A DNA stretch of 64,000 nucleotides from Deuterostichococcus epilithicus (lineage: Eukaryota > Chlorophyta > Trebouxiophyceae > Prasiolales > Stichococcaceae). Shown piece after piece: positions 55,046 to 64,000 of the stretch (positions are counted from its first letter, which is position 1; the number at the start of each line of letters is the position of its first letter). The stretch spans positions 558,001 to 622,000 of the forward strand of contig JAVTLE010000016.1 in NCBI GenBank assembly GCA_033439295.1, read 5' to 3'. The notes beneath the pieces are model-generated. The model was not told the DNA's origin and made no database searches. It saw nothing but the letters and a program-made list of their open reading frames with translations. The position numbers were made by a program, and so were the translations under genes.

Positions 55046-58000
55046 TCACTTTGCCTCGGGCATGTAAGGGAAAGATATCGCAACCAGCTGAGAATACTGG
55101 TTCGGTGTCACGAGTCGCTTCGCAAACCATTCCTGCACAATGGTGACAGTAAGCTCTCAGCAAGCACACATGCAAGACAGGGCCCTGACGTGGCCTCGGG
55201 ACTGACAGGACGACCTGCTGGCACAGGGCAAGTGCCATGCCCGGCTTTATGAGCACCTGCTGGGTGTCGGCAGGCAGTCGAACACAGCTGCACAGGAGTA
55301 GATGGGCATGCCAGACCGCTAGAGACGCCGCGCACGCATGCGACTGGACAGACGCTTTTGTACTGCAAGGACGACAAGATGGACCGAAAAATATCGCACC
55401 TGAAAGCAGAAGTTGACTCGCAGTTCCCGGTGCATGCACGCGCTCAGCTCGGTGGTCGCCGCCAGCGTCGCGTCAAAGTCGGCGCTCTCCACCAGCGACC
55501 GCAGCACCGCCACCTGCTCCTTCTGTGCGGCGCGCAGCCGGGCCAACTCCTCGCCGACGCGCTGCCGTGCCTGCTTCCGTGGTGCACCCGGTTGTGCGCA
55601 GTCACCCTAATATCATGTGGCGCCAAGGCATGGCAGACCTAAGCCCAGCCGGCATCGCTCCATTAGAGGCAACAGTGCAATTGGGCGCATGGACATGCAT
55701 TGAGATCTGCGAACAATGCTGCGATGCTGCGCAGACGAGCGCTCCGCAATGCCAATAGGCCTGGTGGTGAGGACCTGGCATGCGCGGGGAATCAGCATGC
55801 GCACACACCACTCCTCAGCCCACGAAGGCGAGTCCCAGGAAGATATATCCACCTCTGAGAGGGCATCCTGCTGCGCGGGCGCAAGGCCCACGGACTCGAT
55901 CGCGGCCAGCTTGCCAGCAGCGCGGCCCGCGGCATCGTCGCCGGTCCCCTCCGCCTCCGCCTCCGCCGGCAGGCTGTCAAGAAACGCCTTGAGGCCCTTT
56001 GTGCGCAGCTCCTCGAACAGGCGGTCCGAAAACTCCAGCTGCGGCACACAAACAGGCACGAGGTGATGCGAAAACGGCTGATGCAAGGTGAAGTAAGCTT
56101 GTAAGTAAGCCCTCCCAAGATCCTTGATGTGCACTGCTGACAGCCGGCGGTGCAAGCGCCTGCTCGTGGCTTTCCGATGCTCGCTCCCACAATCCCGTGC
56201 AGACTGGACGTGTGGCGCACTCTGCAGGGGAGGTTGCCGATCAAGTCGCACAGCGAATGGTGCGCCTGAGGCAGTCGGTTGGACACCTCTCGCATGAACA
56301 GCTGCTTAATCGGCGGGCAAGTCTGAACCTACCTTGGACATGTAGCTGGCGATGATGACTGTCGCCAGCGCCTCGCAGCGTGCGCGCGAAGCCGAGTCCG
56401 GCGCGCCGACATCAGGCTCCTCCAGCAGCGCCTTGATCTCGTTGACGCCCCTGGTGTAGCCCCTGGCGCCGCACGGTGCAGGAGCGGTCAGTCACGCGCA
56501 GGCGCAGCAGGACGGAGGGGGCGTTCAGGCGGCGGGAGGACGCGCGAAAGCTTGGCTGAGCCAGGGCGGCAGCTGCTGTCAATGCTGGACGTATTCCCCC
56601 GCGGGGCGAGCGGGGCGTGCGCGCGGGGGGCGGAGGGAGGATGTCGCATTCTTGTGGGTGACAGCGCCCTCACCTGACCTCGCAGGGCCGCACCTCCTCG
56701 ATCACGGTTTCCAGCTGCGGCTCTGCAGCAGCGCATGCACATCTCCTTTGGATTTCGCGGTGCCTCTAGCGAGCATGCAGCCGAAGCAACTGAAGTTTGC
56801 TGCCGCCACACGCAAGCATCGGTTCTTCCACCAAGGCTGGGTACTGCAAAGGGCCCAGCTGCCAGCCAAGTCATTACAGACGCAGTGCAGCCTGTCGCAG
56901 GTGTGTGCCGTCGGCTGTACCGGCGTGGCATCCAGATGGCAGCTGCAATTGAGGGTCCGCTGCTGTCTCCAAGGCTCATCTGCAAGGTCAGCAGCCCTGT
57001 CGGGAGGACTTTCACCAGTAGAGCCATCCTCGTACGCCGACTCCCGACTGCCGTAGATGGTGTAAATGACATCGTTGTATGTTCTCTTCACCCTTTCACG
57101 GTCCTCCATCGTGACATTCACCTGCGTTTCCAGATGCTGCCACATGTTTTGCACTGTCTGGTCTCCTACACCGCGGTTGTGTCATTTGTGACGCTGGCAA
57201 TGGATTCGGCAAGTGCAGCTGCCACAGGCAGCGCAGCAAGCGGCCAAGCAAAACACAGACAGGAGGCAAAACGCGAAATCTTGAAGCGACAGCTCGTTCA
57301 AACTGGCCTGTCACTGAAACATGGAGCAGGGAGTTTGGGAATTTCAGCGACCACAACTCACTTCACGAGAATTGACAGTACAGGCTTTCATAACCCACCC
57401 CCGTGCGCGTTTCGTCGTCGACGAGCGGCAGTTTGAAGGGCGGCACCCGGCGCGCCGCCAGCGCCGCGGGGTCGCCCGACAGCACCGCCGCAATGCCCGC
57501 CGCCGTCGGCCGGTCAGCAGGCTCCTTCTCCATGCACGCGGCAATGAGGTCTGCCACGCCCTCGGGGCACTCGTCCGGCACGCTACGGGCACCACACAGA
57601 CCGCTGGCTTGGTGTCCAACTGCTTTTCGACTCAGCTTTCACTGAGTTGAACGGCGCCTGCTGCCAGGGGAACGAGCCTGCCTCCTGCGGAGGGCAGTTT
57701 GGCACGTGCTGTGCCAAGTGTGGGTTGGCGCACCGCAGCGCGTCGGCCCCGCAGAAGGCTCGAGGCCGCGCGCAGCGCACGGCTGGCAAATGTGTACACG
57801 GGCATGGTGACTGAACAGGGTGGCCTGAGCCCTATGCACCTCGCTGCAGGAAGGGAAGCACCTGACAGGGCGCAGGCGGCCGCGGACCGGGGGCTCGCCG
57901 GTGACAATCTCCCACAGGACGACGCCGAAAGCAAAAACATCCGCCTGAAGGTGTCCAACATCACTTCACGAACTGATGTGACAGAGGAGGGTCATGCCGA

Positions 58001-60961
58001 AGCCGGTGAGTTTGCTTCAGAGGCAGGGCCATGCCGAGAGACATGCACACGGCAGCAGTGCCTACCTTGTAGCTGCACTTCAACCCGAGCAACACCTCGG
58101 GCGCCTGTGCGCACGGGCAGAGTCCGGTCAGTGTGGCCGGAGGTCTGGCCAGAGTGCCCGCAGTACTGGCCACGCATCCTGAGGCAACGTCCACGACGCC
58201 CTCGCAAGCACAACAGCAACAGCTGGATGGACTTCGCACCGCCCACACGAAGGTGCCGCCGGCGGCCACTGTGCTCATGTAGTCGTTGGGCATGAAGCGC
58301 CAGCCCCACGTCGCCGACCTTGGCGCTGTTGTCCGCTGCCAGCAGCACTGCGGGTCGGTGATTTGCGCCACTATGAGAGGCGTTTGCAGGAGGGCGTTTT
58401 TGAGAAGTCGCTCGGAAAGGCAGACTCGGACAAGGGGGTGATGGGTCGCAACCAGCTGCTGTTGCAGAATTCAACCAGGGACCAGCCGCGGGCGCACCAT
58501 TGGGCGACTTGAGGTCCAGGTGCACAATGTGCTGCGCATGCAGGAAGGCCAGACCCCGGGCGATGTCCAGCGCAATCTCTTTACCCAGGCCCAACAGCGG
58601 CGTGCCGTCAGTACCGCGCTGCCTGCGTGCGACGGACGCCAGGATTGCCATGCAGCAGGGGCCCTGCGACTCGGGCAGCTGCCGATGGCAGGACCTGATT
58701 GGCAGCGCTTGCCACCTGGCTGAAAGCGCAAGCCAAGCTGAGAACGCGGCCATCGGGGAGGTGGATGTGCACCTCTGCACCCCGGAAGGAGCAATGCTAA
58801 GAGACGAGCGCTCCGACAGCCGCAGGGTTTTCATGCTTGCATTTGTCAAGCAGCCGGAACCCGGAAGCACCTGGTGTGCCAGCGCAGGGCGCCGGCGCCC
58901 TTGTCGGCAGTGAGCGCCGACGGCAGGTCCCCCTTGGCCATGAGCTCCATGACCAGCAGCAGGTGGCCGGGTGCATCGGCGCAGCAGGCGCGGAAGCCGA
59001 CGATGTTGCGGTGGGTGCAGCCGCGCAGCAGGGCCACCTCCTGCTGGAAGGACGCCTGCAGAATCCACAAACCGACATCGGGCGACTTGTCCTGGGCCGC
59101 CGGCGGGGCAGCTGACGCCGAAACATGCTGAGACCGGGGGGGAAACGGGGGGAGGGGGGTGCATGTGTGGCCGCTGGCACCATGCCGGCACGAGCGCCAT
59201 GGGCTGTGCCCAGGACCAGCATGCATGCATGTAGCGAGCAGGCGCGCCTCTCCAGCAGCTTGGTGCGACCGCAGAGGATCAACGCAGGGCGAAGGCCCGA
59301 CCAGCAGCCCCCACCTCGTCGTGGACGGTGGCGCCGGAGAGCGCAAACGCCTTGACAGCCACCCGCTCCCCCCGGAACTTCGCCAGGTACACCTGTTGCG
59401 GCAGACGGGCAGAAACCGTGAGAGGATGGAGGCAGGGTGAGAGGCGCGGGACCGCCTGCCACATCTGGGCTGATCAGGCAGACCACCCGACCATGTGAAC
59501 CGTCATCTGCAGCATGTCTTGCGATTGATGATGCTATACTCTTTTGGATGGCCAGGCAGCATGCCCCTCCTAGTGGCTGTGTTGTAGCTGTTGTAGCGGC
59601 CAGAGTGGACGTATTCAGGTGCAAGCTGCAGGCGCAGCGCAGAGTTTCTGGGCTGCCCTCCAGACTGCTAGCAGCGCCCATCAAGCACTCCAGGGCAGCA
59701 GGTGTTCGAATTTGAAGTGTGGGATTACCTTGCCGAAGGCCCCGCTTCCTAGTACAGTGGGGCTGCCGTCCGGCTCTCTGTACAGCTGCAGCTCCCACAG
59801 CGCCACCGACCCCTCGACGGCCGCGGCCTGCAGGGTGTTGAGCAGTCGGACGGACTGCCTTCTGGGCGATATTGTCTGGGGTCTGCTGCGCAGTCTGCAG
59901 CTGCTGCTGAGGTGAATTTGACAAGGACAAAGCAGACGAGCCTGGGTCAGTGGCAGGCTGAAATGGCACGCCTGCCGCCCCGCTGCAGCATGTCCTGGCC
60001 CTCCAAGATCCACCGGACCTGATTGACAAGCTGTGTGCGGCATGCGGTGTATGTACAAGCCTTGCTTGTGCACAGTTTCGGAAGCCGTTCTGGGAACTCA
60101 CCAGATCCGTCGGCTTTTCTGCGTGCGGCATGGCAGTCGTCGTCCTGGCGTTCCCCGGCGGAGGGTCGGGGGCCGTGCCTGCCGGCCCATTGCTGTGGCC
60201 TGCACGGCGTAATGGCTGCGCGGCTGAGGAGGTCGCCCCCCACGAAGCGGAGCCCTGGGAGCCGTCCGAGCCACGCGCCGTCGATGGCGGCGGCAGCTCC
60301 GGCTGCGGGACGGACGCCCGCGCATGGTGCCAGGCACCGGCGTCGGCGTTGGAGCCGATGCTGCCTCGGCCGCCGCTGCCGCCGCCCAGCTGGCCGCCGC
60401 TGCTGCTGCCCTGCCGCGGCGCGTAGTGCGCCGACAGGCTTTGCAGGCTGGCTGTCTCCAGCGAGCTCGTTCGAACGCTGCTGAGGTCGCTGCGATGAGT
60501 GTTCCGGCCCACGATGGAGGCCCCAAAGTGCACCGGGCTCGTCGGCCCACCGCTGACGCTCGACCGCCGTGATCCCAACAGGCAGTCGATGCTCCGCCTC
60601 GCTGGCGGCGCTGGTCCACCTCCTCCAGGGGCTTGCTTGTGTCTGCGGCGGCAGGCGGCTGCTGGCAGGTTGCCCCAGCGGCGTCGGCAGGCGGCGCGGC
60701 GCCGTCGCCGGATCCTTGCAGCCAGTACCACCAGCGGCTGCTGTGGCTGCGACTGGCGGCGCCGCCCTCAGCGTCGGACAGCGGCTCGCCATTTTCCTGG
60801 GCTGACGGGCGCTGTGGCGACTGTCGGTCAGCATTGCGCCAGGCTTGGACAGCCCACAGGCTGGCACCTCCGATGGTCGGACTCCCTATTGCTGCTGCTA
60901 AGAAGTTGGCATAATGGCGACCGTCGCCTGCTGGCGGCAGCGGTTGCTGCTGGTCCGGCAT
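55046..60961 (-). CDS. TKL-type protein kinase K4, frame-broken activation loop
   Basis: Fourth paralog. Exons (minus): 60961-60102, 59827-59729, 59392-59315, 59055-58871, 58622-58498, 58347-58240, 58104-58066, 57944-57862, 57582-57399, 57121-57016, 56722-56674, 56462-56333, 56038-55853, 55570-55400, 55256-55215, 55087-55046. Motifs: WELQLYREPDGSPTVLG, GSGAFGKV, VAVKAF, VHLDLKSPN, APEVLLG, FGVVLWEIVTGEPP, then the tail (YTIYGSRESAYEDG, EVRGYTRGVNEIKALLEEPDV, RQRVGEELARLRAAQKEQV, ISFPYMPEA). The activation-loop exon 58347-58240 is 108 bases where K1 and K2 have 110: GCGCGC has become GCGC after GTGGGGCTG, which breaks the frame. The N-terminal exon changes its best frame near 60,600, by a short unseen intron or an indel. 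The hydrophobic anchor is weak. It could be a recent pseudogene or a sequence error. Confidence 0.8.
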
Positions 60962-61715
60962 GGTGCTGAATTAGACCACCTCTGGCAAGGCTGCCACCGC
61001 CGTGTGCATCGCGCTGAGGTGCTGAGCCCGCCAGAAGGATGCCAGCTGTTGCACCGTCACCGGACTGCAAGCGTGACACTTACAGACCTTTGCACCGGCC
61101 AGCGAGGCTGGCTGGGCCAGCCGACACGGTCAGTGAAGGTGAAAAGCAAATCATGTCAGGCAATTACTGTGCGCATAATCGCCCGAACCAGATCCTGCAC
61201 CGGTCCGCACTCTCCTGATAAGCTAATAACGAAGTTGTGACCGTTGCAGTGACAACATATGCACAGGGAGTTTGGCCACAGACAAAACAAACAGGCAATC
61301 GAGTGTCGGAACACAGCGGTGAACGCCAGCTGGCCTGAGACGGTGGCAGAATCTGAGACGGTGGCAGAATGCAATTTGCAAACAGAATGGTACCAACCAG
61401 GCTGCAGGCTTTGCCGCACGATGCTGCAATTCTTAGAATCAACCGCCCACTTGTTTGACCAGCGCACAGGGACCTGCACAGCAGCTGCAGGGGGATGGCG
61501 ACGAAACAACGGCGATTCGGTCTCACAACTCGCAAAACGTGTCAGTCAACGAATAGCCAGCGTTACTTCGATGCAATCGTGCTGCGGTAGAGTGCTGTAT
61601 TTTCAGTGCTAGATTGGCCACCACTTTGTTGCCAGCAGTTGAGCAAGCCTGAAGTCGGCGAGAGCCTTAGACTGACCCACACTGATGCTCTCAGTTGCCA
61701 GGCACCAGTGCAACG
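60962..61715. promoter_or_regulatory. Divergent promoter region of K4 and the membrane protein gene
   Basis: The two start codons point away from each other across 754 bases, so this stretch must contain both promoters and 5' UTRs. It holds a perfect 18-base tandem pair (61335-61370). I saw no clear TATA box. Shared regulation is only a possibility from the layout. Confidence 0.45.
61335..61370. repeat. Perfect 18-base tandem pair
   Basis: CTGAGACGGTGGCAGAAT is present twice in direct succession, within the divergent promoter region. Confidence 0.92.
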
Positions 61716-63506
61716 ATGGACACGCGCCAGTCTCAACGTCACTTCGAGTCTGCACAGGCAGATGGCGATGGCAAGCGCCATGCAGAGACCAGAAGCAGGC
61801 GGGTGTTGCGCCGGTCCGGAGACGCCAGCAGCTCCCTGAAATCGCTTGCGTACGATGTTGAGTGGGCAAAACTAGTGGGCAGCAGCACACAAGCGACGCA
61901 GTGGCTAGGGTGGCAGCTCCTCAGCTGCTCCAGACCCCAGGTATGTTGGTCACGGGTAAATGTCCACAAGGTCAGAGCTGAGACTGTGTCACGTCTTCGA
62001 CCTGCGTGAATGGCCTAGACACAGCATGACCACCGTGTACTGGAGCGGCATCATAGCGCTCAGTGCGCCACATTGTCGCTTGGCACAGGGGCATGGCGTG
62101 TGTGACCATAATGATTTTGAGAGGACAGCGAACATTGTGACCAGTCTACCGTACATGGCGGTCGGGCTGCACACCATGCGGTGAGGACATTTCTGCATCT
62201 GAACATGCGCCAGCGGATTCTTGGACACATGGCTTTGCCGTGTTTGCTGATGCCCTTGCGCCAATACAGCGCATGTTTGCCCAGTTCGCAAAATCTGGAT
62301 GGCCTTCATGGTCTTGCGGCATTGGCAAGTTGGTTCCTACCGGGATCTGCCGTGTTTACTTGCACAGGAAACGTCAGACGGCCGAAGGGCGGGTCTTCGG
62401 CGCCAGCCTCGTGGGCGTTGGCGCAGGCAGCATGACCTATCACGCCAGCCGCGGCAGGTGGGCGGTTTCTAACCTGGACGGCCAGCATGCAGCTGTGCTT
62501 GTTCCATGGGCAATGCTATTTTTGCCACTGCACTGACACTCCCGCCGCCGGCCATACCATCTCGCCAAGTCAAATGGTTGTGTGTGTGTGTGTGGGGCCA
62601 CACAATGCCTGTGCAAGCACGGAGGTCAGGCTGCACTTGTGTCTGCCGGCAAGAGAGGGAGGTTCTGCTGATCAATCTTCCGCGGCCACAAGCACGGGAC
62701 GACGCTGGAGCACCACACGCATCACTGCTGGCTGCCAGCAGGTGGCGCGCCTTTGGGCGGAAGCTGGACTACTGGGCCATAGCCCTGGCGAGCGCGGCGC
62801 TGGTGCGGGCCTCGCGGCCGGGCACGCCCAAGGCTGCGACGGCGCTGTCCCTGGCGCTGACGCCCTTCCAGCCGTTTGCTGTCGTCAGCACCAACGGCGC
62901 GGTCGCGGAGGTGAGGTCTCACGAGGGGCGGCAGCCTGGGCTGGTGTTAGGACAACGGGCTTCCACAGCGATTCCACAGCAATTCCACATGCGGTGCTGC
63001 GGCAGGGCCCTTGCGAGCTGCGAACCCGCATGCGCGTCAGGGCTCGGGGTTGAGACCGCTCCGGCAGAGGGCGGGTGCAGCGATGCATGGCGGGCAGGCC
63101 AGGATAAGGTCGCTGGACGTGCGCTGTGCTGCACGAACTCGATGGGCAGACGGCGCATGTGCAGCCGGGTCTTCCAGCCTGCGCCTGGCATTGACGTGCG
63201 CTGCTCCCCTTCCCAGGATTCCATGCCTCCTTCCATGTGTAGCCTGTCAGTCTCTACATTGAAGCCATGTTGCGCTCTGCCATGCAGGTGGATTTTCTCA
63301 GGCGTGCGCAGCAGCGGCCACACCTGCGGCGGGCTCATCGGCTGCACGTCGCGACATCGCTAGCCGGCGGCGTCGCCTTTGTCGGCGAGGAGTTTGCGCC
63401 GCGGGCGCCGCTCATCCACACTGCGTGGCACCTGCTGTCAGCGGCCAGCCTTGTGGCGAATGGCGCGTTCCTGGCCGACATAGAGCAAACCGGGCCGCTG
63501 CGGTGA
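61716..63506 (+). CDS. Multipass membrane protein, CREST-like hydrolase fold suspected
   Basis: Five exons (61716-61940, 62089-62180, 62368-62457, 62742-62910, 63288-63506) join in phase to 264 residues. The first ~75 residues are polar. Then come several hydrophobic stretches: SLPYMAVGLH, FGASLVGVGAGSMTYHAS, LDYWAIALASAALVRA, ALTPFQPFAVV, VATSLAGGVAFVG and HTAWHLLSAASLVANG. The spaced residues SMTYHAS, KLDYW and HTAWH recall the Ser/His/Asp/His pattern of the CREST superfamily (alkaline ceramidase, PAQR, Per1). That link is my inference from pattern, not a firm assignment. I recall plant and algal proteins of unknown function with YHASRGR..RKLDYW. The ATG is the first in frame after the K4-facing promoter region. 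Confidence 0.78.
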
Positions 63507-64000
63507 AGTCGCGCCTTTGGTAGCTTGGGGGGGCTCTCGGTCCTCTGACGGGCTGGCGGACTGCGGCGCCAGCTGCAACTGCTGGCAGCGGGCGCTGCAG
63601 GTCTGCCGGCGGGCTCCTGCCCGCCTCTGGGTGAAGCAAGCGCCCGAGTGTGGCGCAGAACAGACTCAAAACGTGCAGCACATACAGCCGCAACGCCAGC
63701 CCTCTCCGGCGCCCATCCAGCCGTGCAGCCGCTGAACGCTGCCAGTGGTCGGCGCCGTGGCGACTGGCCCGGCCGTGACTCTGCCAAGCGCGTCACTTGC
63801 TGGACTGCTGACTGCGCAACTCCGTGGCAGCAGTTGCGCTGCGCAGCGGGCATAGCCCATGCAGGTGCTGTGCCAATTATAGTATAATGCGTCGAGAACG
63901 CGCCACACGTTTTGAAACGCGGCTGTGGGAGAGTGAGAGTTTACGAAATAGGACTGACAATTGTGGCAGTGAAATGTCGGTGCTGACTGACGTGGTTTTC
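63507..64000. other. 3' flank at the right edge
   Basis: Sequence after the membrane-protein stop, with only short open frames and no exon joins found. A GTGCCAATTATAGTATAATGC patch near 63870 is AT-rich. Its role is unknown. Confidence 0.4.

Noticed and set aside
56333-56722. Apparent one-base frame break between K4 tail exons 11 and 12
   Set aside because: It disappears when the donor GTGAGG five bases further on is used, which gives the conserved CEVRGY.
58797-60731. 644-residue open frame on the minus strand
   Set aside because: It runs through K4 exon 1, an intron, exons and further introns. Splice phase and paralog comparison show it is read-through, not one exon.
60102-60961. Certain frameshift in the K4 N-terminal exon
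   Set aside because: The best frame changes near 60,600, but a short intron or an alternative acceptor for exon 2 (59885) could restore phase. It is therefore reported only as uncertain.

Overview
The window looks like nuclear DNA of a green alga (a core chlorophyte, most likely Chlorophyceae). The reasons are GC-rich, Ala/Gly-rich coding sequence cut into many short exons by 0.2-1 kb introns, GTGCGY/GTGAGY donors with a visible share of GC-AG introns, TGTAA-type signals 3' of some genes, and expanded TKL-type protein kinases carrying HLDLKSPN in place of HRD. I found no prokaryotic operon, rRNA, tRNA or CRISPR array, and recognised no transposon or virus-derived gene.

Eight genes were read exon by exon, using splice phase as the check. 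On the left, on the plus strand (452-19653), is the 3' part of a BEACH-family gene: 30 exons, 1522 visible residues, with a helical N-terminal part, PH-BEACH, BEACH and WD40 regions. It converges on CDC123 (minus, 23075-20023, 8 exons), the eIF2 assembly factor. Next come an F-box/leucine-rich-repeat gene (minus, 28123-25455) and then four head-to-tail TKL kinase genes on the minus strand: K1 38275-29577, K2 46215-39470, K3 54307-47657 and K4 60961-55046. A small plus-strand multipass membrane protein gene (61716-63506) faces away from K4.

The four kinases share one layout: a short N-terminus with a hydrophobic segment (weak in K4), a low-complexity linker, an ELQLY...PDGxP motif just before the glycine loop, a non-RD kinase domain, and a conserved roughly 300-residue helical tail that ends in an FPxMxDA-like exon. 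K2 and K3 are a recent tandem duplication of about 8.1 kb with the same 16-exon structure. K4 has lost two bases in its activation-loop exon.

The most unusual signal is in the introns of the BEACH gene. About half of the 29 visible introns hold one or more decayed copies of the neighbouring exon's edge, on the acceptor side, the donor side or both, often still with an AG in front. Several introns also hold inverted repeats of about 80-140 bp. This suggests that introns here grow, or arose, by repeated local duplication across splice sites.
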